From: Neisseria perflava
GTDB taxonomy: Bacteria; Pseudomonadota; Gammaproteobacteria; Burkholderiales; Neisseriaceae
Reading direction: 5' to 3'
Assembly: GCF_024170405.1 (NCBI RefSeq)
Contig: NZ_JALJYC010000003.1
Coordinates: forward strand, 1-64,000
Length of the DNA stretch: 64,000 bases
A program made the translations under genes and the position numbers. Of the stretch, positions 1 to 7,454 are shown one piece after another (the stretch's first letter is position 1; the number at the start of each line of letters is the position of its first letter). The notes under the pieces were generated by a model, which did not search any database, had not been told where the DNA came from, and saw only the letters and a list, made by a program, of their open reading frames with translations.

Positions 1-88
1 GTTTTAACAACAGTGAAATAAAATCTCAAATTTCTATTTTGAAACAGTTAGTAAAAGGTAATTTGCTCTAATTATCTAGTACAGCCCC
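1..88 (+). mobile_element. Right end of an IS1016-like (IS1595 family) insertion sequence, partial
   Basis: The window opens inside an insertion sequence. Positions 3-71 read as the C-terminal 22 codons of a transposase (FNNSEIKSQISILKQLVKGN then two leucines and a stop), which resembles, from memory, the tail of IS1016 transposases of Neisseria and Haemophilus. The outer edge on the minus strand reads GGGGCTGTACTAGATAATTA, close to my recollection of the IS1016 terminal inverted repeat. The boundary is placed at 88 because the next base falls in the interrupted gene. The other end and any target duplication lie outside the window. Confidence 0.7.
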
Positions 89-495
89 TAAATTAATTGT
101 CCTTGTGCCGCCTGAGGACGGGAACCGGATACCGGAGCTTCCAAAAATGCTGTGCCGTGAATCTGCATGGCTGTGCTCAATTCGTGAATCCAATCCGGTG
201 TCAAAGTTGAGCTTTCTACCGCCACCGCGTTTTTAGCCAGAGCCGCCAATGCACCGGTTTTGTCATCTAACCACACTTGGCGGGAGGCCTCATCATCGCG
301 CACCATGGAAATCACAAATTCCGCTCCTTGTACTGCTTCACGCGGCGTGCTTGCCGCTTTTGCTCCGGCGGCGACCAATTCATCACAAGCACTGGCAGTA
401 CGATTCCATACGGTTAATGCATATCCGGCTTTAACCAAATTCAAAGCCATGCGGCTGCCCATTGCACCCAGGCCTAAAAATGCAATCTTAGTCAT
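88..495 (-). pseudogene. 3-hydroxyisobutyrate dehydrogenase-like NAD(P) oxidoreductase, truncated by an IS
   Basis: The frame encodes 135 residues, beginning MTKIAFLGLGAMGSRMA. That is the GxGxxG Rossmann nucleotide-binding motif of the 6-phosphogluconate/3-hydroxyisobutyrate dehydrogenase superfamily. The substrate-loop motif EAPVSGSRPQAAQG lies near residues 118-131. Family members are about 290 residues, so the whole C-terminal catalytic and dimerisation half is missing. The frame stops at a TAG whose final G is the first base of the adjoining insertion sequence, so the insertion itself created the stop. The start is supported by AAGGAAAA just upstream of the ATG at 495. The remaining part presumably lies beyond the IS. 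The protein is very unlikely to be active because the catalytic lysine region is absent. Confidence 0.8.
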
Positions 496-674
496 TTTAT
501 TTTCCTTTTTAATTCATTGTGTTAGTCAGGAAATTGATTTCCTGTTTGTTGAAAAACATTTTAGACGTGGGGGACATATTCGTCTAATCGTCTTTTGTGA
601 TAGGAGGTATAAGATAGAATAATATTTGCAAGAAAAGCAGCACGGTTGGTTTAAGGTCATTTTTTGAGGTGTGA

Positions 675-711
675 AAATGCCGTCTGAAAATAAAATTTTC
701 AGACGGCATTT
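675..711. terminator. Inverted DUS pair, bidirectional terminator
   Basis: AATGCCGTCTGAAAA and its reverse complement form a hairpin with A/T-rich flanks. It lies downstream of the minus-strand aldo/keto reductase gene's 3' end. The copies are of the AT dialect. Confidence 0.7.
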
Positions 712-743
712 GTGTTTGAGACGTCGTTAAATCCGACCGCACT

Positions 744-1736
744 TTAAAATGCGCCGGTTTTTACATGCGGCATATAGGGCGCTTCCAAACGTTTGATGAT
801 TTCATCGTCCAATTTAATATCCAACGCGCCCACCGCTTGCTCGATATGTTGCACGGAAGTGCCGCCTACAATCGGCGCGGTAATATACGGTTTGGACAGC
901 ATCCATGCCAGTGCTACTTGCGCCATCGGCAGGTTCAATTCTTTGGCAACCGCTTCCAAATTATCTACCACGGGTTTATCCACATTTTCGGTTGCACCCC
1001 ACACCATCGGCGAAACATCATCAATGGCGCTGCGGGCGGTTTGTGTGCCCCACGGACGGGTCACACGGCCGCCAGCCAGCGGGCTCCACGGCACTACCGC
1101 CATTTTGCGGTCTTGGCACAGCGGCAGGATTTCCCGTTCTTCTTCGCGGTAAATCAGGTTGTATTGCGGTTGCAGCGAGGCAAATTTCGTCCAGCCGTTA
1201 CGCTCGGCGATGCCCTGCATACGCTCTAGCTCCCACGCCCACATTGTGCTGGCGCCGATATAACGTGCTTTGCCGCTTTTCACCACATCGTGCAGCGCTT
1301 CCATAATCTCTTCCATCGGTGTGTCGTGGTCGAGGCGGTGGATTTGATACACGTCCACATAATCCAGATTCAGGCGTTTCAGGGAATGGTCGATTTCCGT
1401 CATAATGTTTTTGCGTGACAAACCGCCACCGTTCGGACGATCCGGACGCATGGGAAAATTCACCTTGGTGGCCACCACGATTTCATCGCGGTTCAAGCCG
1501 AATTCTTTAATCAAACGGCCGGTGATTTCCTCGCTGGTGCCCATTTGATAAACATTCGCGGTGTCGAAATAATTAATGCCCAAATCAACGGCGCGTTTGA
1601 ACATTGCCTTGCCTTCGTCAAAGGTTTTCGCCCACGGGAACACGCCGTTTTCGCTGCCCGGCGCGCCGTAGCTCATCATGCCCAAACAGATACGGGAAAC
1701 GTCCATACCGGTGTTGCCGAATTTGACATATTGCAT
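744..1736 (-). CDS. Aldo/keto reductase
   Basis: This is a 330-residue NAD(P)H-dependent aldo/keto reductase, predicted to be a cytoplasmic TIM barrel reducing aldehydes or ketones. Visible motifs are the N-terminal strand YVKFGNTGMDVSRICLG, the catalytic Asp/Tyr region NYFDTANVYQMGTSEE (about residues 54-69), the lysine in VVATKVNF, the histidine in DVYQIHRLD, and the NADPH-binding region near GGTSVQHIEQAVGALD. I chose the ATG at 1736 because AAGGAGT lies just upstream. The open frame continues to 1862, but that extension contains an uptake sequence and is not protein-like. The gene stands alone and ends before an inverted uptake-sequence hairpin. The physiological substrate cannot be read from the sequence. 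Confidence 0.9.
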   Translation of the reverse strand: MQYVKFGNTGMDVSRICLGMMSYGAPGSENGVFPWAKTFDEGKAMFKRAVDLGINYFDTANVYQMGTSEEITGRLIKEFGLNRDEIVVATKVNFPMRPDRPNGGGLSRKNIMTEIDHSLKRLNLDYVDVYQIHRLDHDTPMEEIMEALHDVVKSGKARYIGASTMWAWELERMQGIAERNGWTKFASLQPQYNLIYREEEREILPLCQDRKMAVVPWSPLAGGRVTRPWGTQTARSAIDDVSPMVWGATENVDKPVVDNLEAVAKELNLPMAQVALAWMLSKPYITAPIVGGTSVQHIEQAVGALDIKLDDEIIKRLEAPYMPHVKTGAF

Positions 1737-1922
1737 TGTGATACTCCTTGTTTTGCTTGATTTTTCAGACGGCCTTTTGAGCCGCTGTGCTTGATTCGAT
1801 GGATGTATTGTAGAAACATTCCGCCTGCGGATAAATAGGATAATTTTTCTAACGCTTATCAAATTTGTTTCTGAATCCCGATTGCGTTATGATGATTCGA
1901 CTGCCATAAAAGAAGGATAAAC

Positions 1923-2525
1923 ATGAATTTTCTTGCGCACAGCATGATTTCTCTGGCTTTGGAACGTCGCCCCAATGTGTTGGGCGGCGATACGCTGTTT
2001 GGCAATTTTGCCGGGGATTTTTATAAAGGGCAGGTGGAAAATCTGGAGGTGGACGCGCCGATTAAAAACGGAGTGATTCTGCACCGCTTTATCGACCGCA
2101 CTACCGACCGGCGCGATAATTTTCTGGGTACGCTGTTGGCGGGGGAATACGGTATTTTTAAGGGCATTGTGGCGGATATTGTCATCGACCATTTTGTTGC
2201 CAAGCAATTTAATCAGTTGTTTGGGCAGGATATTTTAGCGGCAGAACAAGCGATTATGGCGCGGATAGCGAGCCACCAAGCCCATTTCCCGCAAGGCTTT
2301 GCCCCGCTGTTTGACTGGCTAAACCAAAACCACGCCTTATCCAATTATGCCGATGTGGATTTTTTGGAAAGTCGGGTGTTTTCAGGCCTAGCAAAGCGGG
2401 TCAGCCGTGGCGGGATTTTGCTGTCGGCGGCGGATAGTTTAAAACAGAATTACCCTCGTTTTGAACAGGCGGCCTTGCAGGAATTTGCCTATGTGCAGGA
2501 GGAGAGTTTGCGGGCGTTTGGGTAA
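1923..2525 (+). CDS. acpH: ACP phosphodiesterase (acyl carrier protein hydrolase family)
   Basis: The 200-residue protein matches the DUF479 family that includes E. coli AcpH, which removes the 4'-phosphopantetheine group from acyl carrier protein. The N-terminus MNFLAHSMISLALE, the metal-ligand region GNFAGDFYKGQ (around residues 28-38), HRFIDRTTD (around 54-62), and IVADIVIDHFVAKQF are the conserved HD-like features. Length is close to that of E. coli AcpH (193). The ATG at 1923 follows GAAGGAT. It stands alone and ends at a tight inverted uptake-sequence terminator. The family assignment is firm; activity on ACP is inferred. Confidence 0.85.
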   Translation: MNFLAHSMISLALERRPNVLGGDTLFGNFAGDFYKGQVENLEVDAPIKNGVILHRFIDRTTDRRDNFLGTLLAGEYGIFKGIVADIVIDHFVAKQFNQLFGQDILAAEQAIMARIASHQAHFPQGFAPLFDWLNQNHALSNYADVDFLESRVFSGLAKRVSRGGILLSAADSLKQNYPRFEQAALQEFAYVQEESLRAFG

Positions 2526-2563
2526 AAATGCCGTCTGAAAAGAGAATTTTCAGACGGCATTTT
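2524..2563. terminator. Inverted DUS pair terminator after acpH
   Basis: AAAATGCCGTCTGAAAA and its reverse complement flank a short loop and end in a T-run. The hairpin begins within the stop codon region of the preceding gene. Confidence 0.75.
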
Positions 2564-2572
2564 ATTTCAAAA

Positions 2573-2610
2573 TTGACAACCTCTTGTCAATAATGTAAAC
2601 TGCTTGTCAA
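2573..2610 (+). promoter_or_regulatory. Promoter and probable autoregulatory operator of the MarR gene
   Basis: TTGACA (2573-2578), a 17-base spacer and TAAACT (2596-2601) form a plausible sigma-70 promoter. TTGACAA (2573-2579) and TTGTCAA (2584-2590) form a perfect inverted repeat with 4-base spacing over the -35 region, and another TTGTCAA occurs at 2604-2610. This arrangement is typical of a MarR-type operator. That MarR binds here is inference. Confidence 0.55.
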
Positions 2611-2625
2611 TTTAGTGAGGTAACT

Positions 2626-3120
2626 ATGGCAACAGACAAACTTGAGCAGCTCAAGCAACTGATTTTCTTGGTCACGGAATTAAGCGGTACGCTGAATTTG
2701 TGGGGAGATGCGTTCAGTGCCGATTTAGGATTAACCAGCGCAAAATGGCAGGTGTTGAGCGCTTTGGACGGCAAGCGGAAAACATCGCCGCAAATTGCTG
2801 CTACCTTTGGCATTACACGACAAGCAGTGCAACTGCAATTAAACCAACTGCTGAAAGAAGGTCTGATCGAAACCTTTGATAATCCCCACCACAAGCGTTC
2901 GATGTTATACGGTCTGACCGCCAAAGGGCAGACGGCGTACGACGAACTCTACTGCCGCTGGCGGCAGCAGGCGAAAATGTGGCTAGACTTGTTTGACAGC
3001 CAAGCGCTTGGCCACGCACACAGTGCGTTAAATACATTATTGCAACAAGTGAAAAATAAGGACAAAAATGACCCCAATTATCCGACAACAACTGCAACAC
3101 CACAGTATCCGCCGTTTTAA
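2626..3120 (+). CDS. MarR-family transcriptional regulator
   Basis: The 164-residue protein has a winged helix-turn-helix. The recognition region TSPQIAATFGITRQAVQLQL (about residues 49-68) is followed by the wing HHKRSMLYGLTAKG (about 89-102) and C-terminal dimerisation helices. MarR proteins usually repress nearby genes and release DNA when they bind a phenolic or oxidised ligand. The coding region overlaps the start of the downstream nitroreductase-like gene by 53 bases, so the two are co-transcribed and probably translationally coupled. Inverted repeats TTGACAA/TTGTCAA over its promoter suggest autoregulation. The ATG at 2626 follows TGAGGTAACT. The last 15 or so residues lie in the overlap and are rich in T, P and Y, so they may not be part of the fold. 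Confidence 0.88.
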   Translation: MATDKLEQLKQLIFLVTELSGTLNLWGDAFSADLGLTSAKWQVLSALDGKRKTSPQIAATFGITRQAVQLQLNQLLKEGLIETFDNPHHKRSMLYGLTAKGQTAYDELYCRWRQQAKMWLDLFDSQALGHAHSALNTLLQQVKNKDKNDPNYPTTTATPQYPPF

Positions 3121-3841
3121 AGACATTCCGCTTACACCCGAAGAAGTGGAAACCTTGGTCAACGTCGCCCGCCACGCTTCCACCAGCAGCTATATGCAAG
3201 CGTGCTCCATCATCAGCATTACCGACCCCGACTTGAAAGAGGCCATTTATCAAGTGGGGATGCAAAACGGGCAGATTGGGGCGCAGGACTATATCCGTGA
3301 AAACGGCCATCTGTTTGTGTTTGTCGCCGACACCGCCCGTAATGCCGCCATTGCCCAAATGCAGGGTGTCGAGCCGGTATATCAAGGCAGTGCCGACCGC
3401 TTTTTGGCAGGTGTGTATGATGCCTCCATCGCCTGTCAAAATCTGGTGATTGCCGCAGAGAGTATGGGCTTGGGCGCGGTGTATCTGGGGATTATTCTCA
3501 ACGATGCTCAACGTATGGTGGACTTGCTCGGTCTGCCGCAGCGCACTTTTCCCGTGTTTGCGCTGGCAGTGGGCTGGCCGGATCAGCAACCCGACATCAA
3601 ACCGCGCCTGCCGCTTGCCATTACTCATATGGAAAACCGCTATGTACCGATTAGTGAACGCCAAGTCGAACTTGCCGCTTATGACCGCGAATTGACTCAC
3701 TATTACCAACACCGTGGCGGTAACACGCGTATGGAAACTTTTAGTCATTTAGCCGCAGGCTACACCAGTAGCCAACAGGTAAAACGCACCGAAATCGCAC
3801 AAGTTATCAAAAACCAAGGATTTTTGCCCGAATTAGATTGA
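3068..3841 (+). CDS. NfsA/FRP-type NAD(P)H-dependent flavin nitroreductase
   Basis: This 257-residue protein belongs to the FMN-dependent nitroreductase superfamily, NfsA/FRP branch. These reductases transfer two electrons from NADPH to nitroaromatics, quinones or free flavin. The N-terminus HHSIRRFKDIPLTPEEVE carries the conserved SxRxF FMN-phosphate-binding motif (near residues 13-17). The central region DASIACQNLVIAAESMGLGA (about 117-136) is the dimer-interface helix with the family's ESMGLG motif. The basic C-terminal segment (TRMETFSHL...) resembles the NADPH-binding arm of NfsA. It overlaps the upstream marR by 53 bases, so the MarR protein probably controls it in response to electrophiles. 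Substrate is not deducible. Confidence 0.88.
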   Translation: MTPIIRQQLQHHSIRRFKDIPLTPEEVETLVNVARHASTSSYMQACSIISITDPDLKEAIYQVGMQNGQIGAQDYIRENGHLFVFVADTARNAAIAQMQGVEPVYQGSADRFLAGVYDASIACQNLVIAAESMGLGAVYLGIILNDAQRMVDLLGLPQRTFPVFALAVGWPDQQPDIKPRLPLAITHMENRYVPISERQVELAAYDRELTHYYQHRGGNTRMETFSHLAAGYTSSQQVKRTEIAQVIKNQGFLPELD

Positions 3842-3852
3842 TGGGCAGGAAT

Positions 3853-3897
3853 GACAATGCCGCCTGAAAATCTGATTTTCAGGTGGCATTGTCTTTT
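3853..3897. terminator. Degenerate DUS hairpin terminator between convergent genes
   Basis: GACAATGCCGCCTGAAAAT pairs with ATTTTCAGGTGGCATTGTC followed by TTTT. Both arms differ from the uptake consensus at one place, and a G·U pair keeps the stem. It serves the plus-strand nitroreductase and the convergent minus-strand gene. Confidence 0.7.
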
Positions 3898-3914
3898 GCA
3901 GATTTCAGCAAAAA

Positions 3915-4766
3915 TTACCTCGCCACCTGCACCCGTTTGCCGATGTCTTTAATCGCCGAAAAGCGTTCCAAAAGTTGCGGGAAGTCATCCAGGCTCATGG
4001 CAAATGCCCATAAATAGCTGACCACCGCATAAATATGCCCTGCGCTCACGCCGTTTTGAAGCGTCAGCACTGTGAGGGTTACGCCGAACAGCAGCGCCAT
4101 CGCCAGCCCAATCAAGAGATAGCCCGTCGCTTCGCGGTCGGAAATTTTAACCCTAAGCCAAGACACCAAATCATAATGGCGCTCTAAGCGGTCGGGGTGG
4201 GCGTTTTGAATCAGCGCCACATCACGCTCAAGGCGGTTGTTCAGGCTAAAATACAGGCGGTCGTTGGTGGCGGCAAAACGGCGTACCAACAGCCCGAAGC
4301 CGCCCAAAATCGCCGCCGCTGTCAGCCCCGCCCAGGGTTCAAGCACCAAAAGCATCACCACTGCCCCAATCACGCTAAAACCGCTGGTGAGCAAGGTTGG
4401 CAAATGCTGTTCAAAAAAATCCACCAATTCGCGCGACAGCGCCACCCGTGCCGATACCGACGATGTCGCCTCGCCGCTGCCGCGCTGCTGAATAATCACG
4501 GGCACGACCATACGCGCATAGATATGGGTAAAGGTGCGGGTGTCCACCGCCCGCCGCGCCGAGCCGATGAGCCACATCACCAGCACCACGGCGGCATAAG
4601 TCAGGGCTTGCATCACATTGCCCGCCATTACGCCGTCAATGGCAAACGCCCCAAACAAGGGATACAGCACCAGCAGCAGATTTTCCGTCACAACCAGCGC
4701 AAATGTCCCTGCCAGTTTCTTTTTATGCTGGCGGCTTAGGGTGATAAGATTATTTAACGCGCTCAT
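3915..4766 (-). CDS. Orphan six-transmembrane ABC-exporter membrane domain protein
   Basis: The 283-residue protein looks like the transmembrane half of an ABC exporter. Predicted hydrophobic segments fall around residues 18-38, 51-70, 130-150, 153-172, 225-245 and 250-270, with a long cytoplasmic loop (ARMVVPVIIQQRGSGEATSSVSARV) that resembles an ABC-type-1 intracellular loop. There is no Walker A, signature or Walker B sequence in the protein or in its immediate neighbours. The start at 4766 lies opposite a divergent LysR gene beginning at 4860, so the LysR regulator may control it. It may work with a nucleotide-binding subunit encoded elsewhere, or it may have lost its ATPase role. Function is unknown. 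Confidence 0.75.
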   Translation of the reverse strand: MSALNNLITLSRQHKKKLAGTFALVVTENLLLVLYPLFGAFAIDGVMAGNVMQALTYAAVVLVMWLIGSARRAVDTRTFTHIYARMVVPVIIQQRGSGEATSSVSARVALSRELVDFFEQHLPTLLTSGFSVIGAVVMLLVLEPWAGLTAAAILGGFGLLVRRFAATNDRLYFSLNNRLERDVALIQNAHPDRLERHYDLVSWLRVKISDREATGYLLIGLAMALLFGVTLTVLTLQNGVSAGHIYAVVSYLWAFAMSLDDFPQLLERFSAIKDIGKRVQVAR

Positions 4767-4859
4767 TTTGCTAAAAATTTTGTCTGAAGTTGAAAATTAG
4801 CGGTATTGTATGGCAAAATTTTCGATGAATAAAGTTAGAATCTATCGGAAAAACAGATA

Positions 4860-5729
4860 ATGTACACTCTAGATCAATTACACGCTTTTGTCTGCGTGTG
4901 CGAGAGCGGCTCTATTTCTGCCGCCGCCCGCAGGCTCGGCAAAGCGCAATCCGCCGTCAGCCAAAGCATTGCTAATTTGGAAATCGCCCTAGACCAGACC
5001 TTGTTTGACCGCAGCGGCGGAGCGGCCACCCTTACCCAAACAGGGGCAGCGGTATTGGCAATGGTGAAAGTGCTGCTTGCCCAAAACACTCTGTTTGAGC
5101 AACGGGTTGCTGCCTTAAGCCGTCATGAAGAAAGCGGGTTGATTGTTGCATTTGAAGACAGCCTGTGGACAGACCCCGTCGGGGCGGTTTTTGCCCGCCT
5201 GCAAAGCCGTTTCCCGCATACCAAGCTGGACATCCGCTTGTCTGAGGCTGAAGACATCGCTCGCGGGCTTTCAGACGGCAGCATTCACATCGGTATCAGC
5301 TACCATGTGCAACCGCAGCCGCCGTATCGGGCAACCCATCTCGGTAGTCAGGCTTTTGTCGCCGTGGCAAGCCGTGAACACCCGCTGGCGGGGCAACAAA
5401 ACATCACGCAAGATGAGCTGGCCGACCATTGCCAACTGCTGCATGCTACCAAAGACACGCCCGTGTTGTCGCCCAAAGTCTGGCTGGCAAACGGCTATTA
5501 TTTGATGCTGGACATGGTGGCATATACCCTGGGCTGGGCGATTTTGCCGCACAGCCTGCTGGGGGATGATATTTGGGACAATATCGTCGCTCTCGACCTT
5601 GCCGAGCCGCTGTTGCCTGCACCCAAAGCCATCACTGCCTTAACTGCCCCGTCTTATACCGCAGGGGCGGTCACGGCGTTTTTGCTGACGGAATTGGCGG
5701 AAGTGTTTGGGGATAAAAAGGCCGTCTGA
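4860..5729 (+). CDS. LysR-family transcriptional regulator
   Basis: This 289-residue LysR protein has an N-terminal helix-turn-helix (GSISAAARRLGKAQSAVSQS, about residues 17-36) and a dimerisation helix, then a periplasmic-binding-protein-like effector domain (from about residue 90). It is divergent from the orphan ABC-type membrane protein gene, with 93 bases between the two starts, the standard arrangement of a LysR regulator and its target. The ATG at 4860 is preceded by an A-rich stretch with no strong ribosome site. The effector is unknown. Confidence 0.88.
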   Translation: MYTLDQLHAFVCVCESGSISAAARRLGKAQSAVSQSIANLEIALDQTLFDRSGGAATLTQTGAAVLAMVKVLLAQNTLFEQRVAALSRHEESGLIVAFEDSLWTDPVGAVFARLQSRFPHTKLDIRLSEAEDIARGLSDGSIHIGISYHVQPQPPYRATHLGSQAFVAVASREHPLAGQQNITQDELADHCQLLHATKDTPVLSPKVWLANGYYLMLDMVAYTLGWAILPHSLLGDDIWDNIVALDLAEPLLPAPKAITALTAPSYTAGAVTAFLLTELAEVFGDKKAV

Positions 5730-5773
5730 AAACTAAATTTCAGCTAGGCTAAAACTTCGTTTTCAGACGGCCT
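5719..5773. terminator. Inverted DUS pair terminator between convergent genes
   Basis: AGGCCGTCTGAAAAC and the reverse complement GTTTTCAGACGGCCT are separated by about 24 bases that include TTTCAGCTAGGC. It lies between a plus-strand LysR gene and a minus-strand oxidoreductase gene. Confidence 0.65.
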
Positions 5774-5800
5774 CAAATTTTTTAAAAAACGACCGCGCTT

Positions 5801-6373
5801 TTACAGCTTGCTGATATTGAGATTTTCTCCGATATATTGGTTCGGCTCGGCAAACAGTTTCACCACAAAATCTGCAATGCTGGCACGCGATACCGCGCCG
5901 CCGCGCTCAGGCTGGCCTTTGGGCGTGAGGGCGTAGTCGATTTCGCGGCCGTTGGTAAACCAGTCGGGGCGCAAAATGGTGTAGTCCAAGCCCGATTGTT
6001 CGATGATGTCCGCCAATGCACGATAGGGGTGCAGCACGGCTTTTATCGGCTCATCATAAATGCCGATGGAGCTGACGGCGATGACCCGTTTTACGCCGTT
6101 TGCGTTCATCGCCTGCACGATATTGCCTGCCATTGCCACCAAGTCGCCTGCCAAATTGATATACACGATGTCTTGCCCTTGCATGGCGGCGTTTAAATCC
6201 GCCATGTCCAGCGCATTTCCCTGAATAATGTGGCAATTTTGCGCCAAATTTGCGCTAATGCGTTTCGGCTCGCGGGCAAATAAGGTCAAGTTTAAAGCGG
6301 GATTTTGTTTGGCGGCAGCAATCACGCGTTGGGCGAGGCTGCCGGTAGCGCCGATAATCAGAATGTTGTTCAT
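5801..6373 (-). CDS. NAD(P)H-binding short-chain oxidoreductase (NmrA/atypical SDR)
   Basis: The 190-residue protein starts MNNILIIGATGSLAQRVIAA, a GxxGxxxQ/A NAD(P)-binding motif of atypical short-chain dehydrogenases of the NmrA/YwnB type. GDLVAMAGNIVQAMNANGVK and VIAVSSIGIYDEP follow the usual strand-helix pattern, and YTILRPDWFTN (about residues 131-141) matches the family LRPxxF motif. I chose the ATG at 6373, which has GGAGAACAAACC upstream. The frame stays open to 6460, but that extension is unlike the family. It is divergent from the LysR gene starting at 6485, which probably regulates it. Such proteins are often quinone or redox-stress reductases; the substrate is unknown. Confidence 0.85.
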   Translation of the reverse strand: MNNILIIGATGSLAQRVIAAAKQNPALNLTLFAREPKRISANLAQNCHIIQGNALDMADLNAAMQGQDIVYINLAGDLVAMAGNIVQAMNANGVKRVIAVSSIGIYDEPIKAVLHPYRALADIIEQSGLDYTILRPDWFTNGREIDYALTPKGQPERGGAVSRASIADFVVKLFAEPNQYIGENLNISKL

Positions 6374-6484
6374 GGTTTGTTCTCCGGTTGATTGAATGGC
6401 GCCAGTATAAACCGCTTGATTAAAATTGATTAGATGGGTATTGTTGCATACACTTAGCAATTTTATTTCTAAATAGGCAGCGAT

Positions 6485-7384
6485 ATGGAAAATATTGATG
6501 ATCTGAAAGCCTTTTTACTGGTGGCGCGTACCGGCAGCTTTACCAAAGCGGCGGCGCAAATCGGCGTGTCGCAATCGGCGCTCAGCTATACCGTGCGCAT
6601 GTTGGAGCAGCGCTTGGACATTAAATTGCTGGAGCGCACCACGCGCAGCGTGTCCACCACCGCAGCGGGCGAGGCTCTGCGGCAAAAAATCGAACCGTTG
6701 CTTTTGGGCATTGATGAGGCGCTAAACGATTTGAACGCCGCCAAAGGCGCATTGGGCGGCACGATTCGGATTAACGGCAACGAGCATTCGTTGCGCTATG
6801 TATTGAAAGACAAGCTGCTGCGCTTTAGCGCCGAACACCCCGAAGTGACGCTGGAAGCGATTGCGGAAAACCGTTTTTCCGACATCATCGGCGAGCGTTT
6901 CGATATGGGCATCCGCTTGGGAGCCAATGTGACCAAAGACATGATTGCGGTAAAAGTGTCGGGCGATTTAATCATGCAAACCGCCGCCAGCCCCGATTAT
7001 CTCGCCGCGCACGGTACGCCGAAAACGCCGTTTGATTTAAGCCGCCACAGTCCGCTGGCCTACCGCCTGCCGACTTTGGAAAACCTGATGATGTGGGAAT
7101 TTCGCGACCCCAAACGCAAACAGGACAAACACGTTAAAATCCAACCGGATGGAGGTTTTATCAGTAATAATAATGATTTATTGATAGCAATGGCGAAGCA
7201 GGGCAAGGGGCTGGTGTGGCTGCCGCAGGATGTGTTGGCGCAATCTATTGCAGACGGTACGCTGGTCGGCGTGTTGGATAATTGGGCGATGAACTACGGC
7301 GCATATTACCTCTACTATCCGAGCAGAAGGGCGGATTCGGCGCTGTTTCAGGCGGTGGTGGCGGCATTGCGGGAAACGGATTGA
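6485..7384 (+). CDS. LysR-family transcriptional regulator
   Basis: This 299-residue LysR protein resembles the DsdC/AaeR-like group with an N-terminal helix-turn-helix (GSFTKAAAQIGVSQSALSYT, about residues 17-36) followed by LEQRLDIKLLERTTRSVSTT. The effector domain runs from about residue 90 to the end. It is divergent from the NmrA-type oxidoreductase gene, with 111 bases between starts, and probably represses or activates that gene in response to a small molecule. An inverted uptake-sequence terminator follows. Confidence 0.88.
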   Translation: MENIDDLKAFLLVARTGSFTKAAAQIGVSQSALSYTVRMLEQRLDIKLLERTTRSVSTTAAGEALRQKIEPLLLGIDEALNDLNAAKGALGGTIRINGNEHSLRYVLKDKLLRFSAEHPEVTLEAIAENRFSDIIGERFDMGIRLGANVTKDMIAVKVSGDLIMQTAASPDYLAAHGTPKTPFDLSRHSPLAYRLPTLENLMMWEFRDPKRKQDKHVKIQPDGGFISNNNDLLIAMAKQGKGLVWLPQDVLAQSIADGTLVGVLDNWAMNYGAYYLYYPSRRADSALFQAVVAALRETD

Positions 7385-7393
7385 GCGGATAGA

Positions 7394-7433
7394 AATAGGC
7401 CGTCTGAAAAGATATTTTTTCAGACGGCCTATT
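7394..7433. terminator. Inverted DUS pair terminator
   Basis: AATAGGCCGTCTGAAAA pairs with TTTTCAGACGGCCTATT. It lies between the plus-strand LysR gene and the convergent ABC exporter gene. Confidence 0.75.
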
Positions 7434-7454
7434 TATTTATGGAGAAACGGATGT

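Noticed and set aside
1737..1862. N-terminal extension of the aldo/keto reductase
   Set aside because: It contains an uptake sequence and no family sequence; a good ribosome site (AAGGAGT) lies before the inner ATG at 1736.
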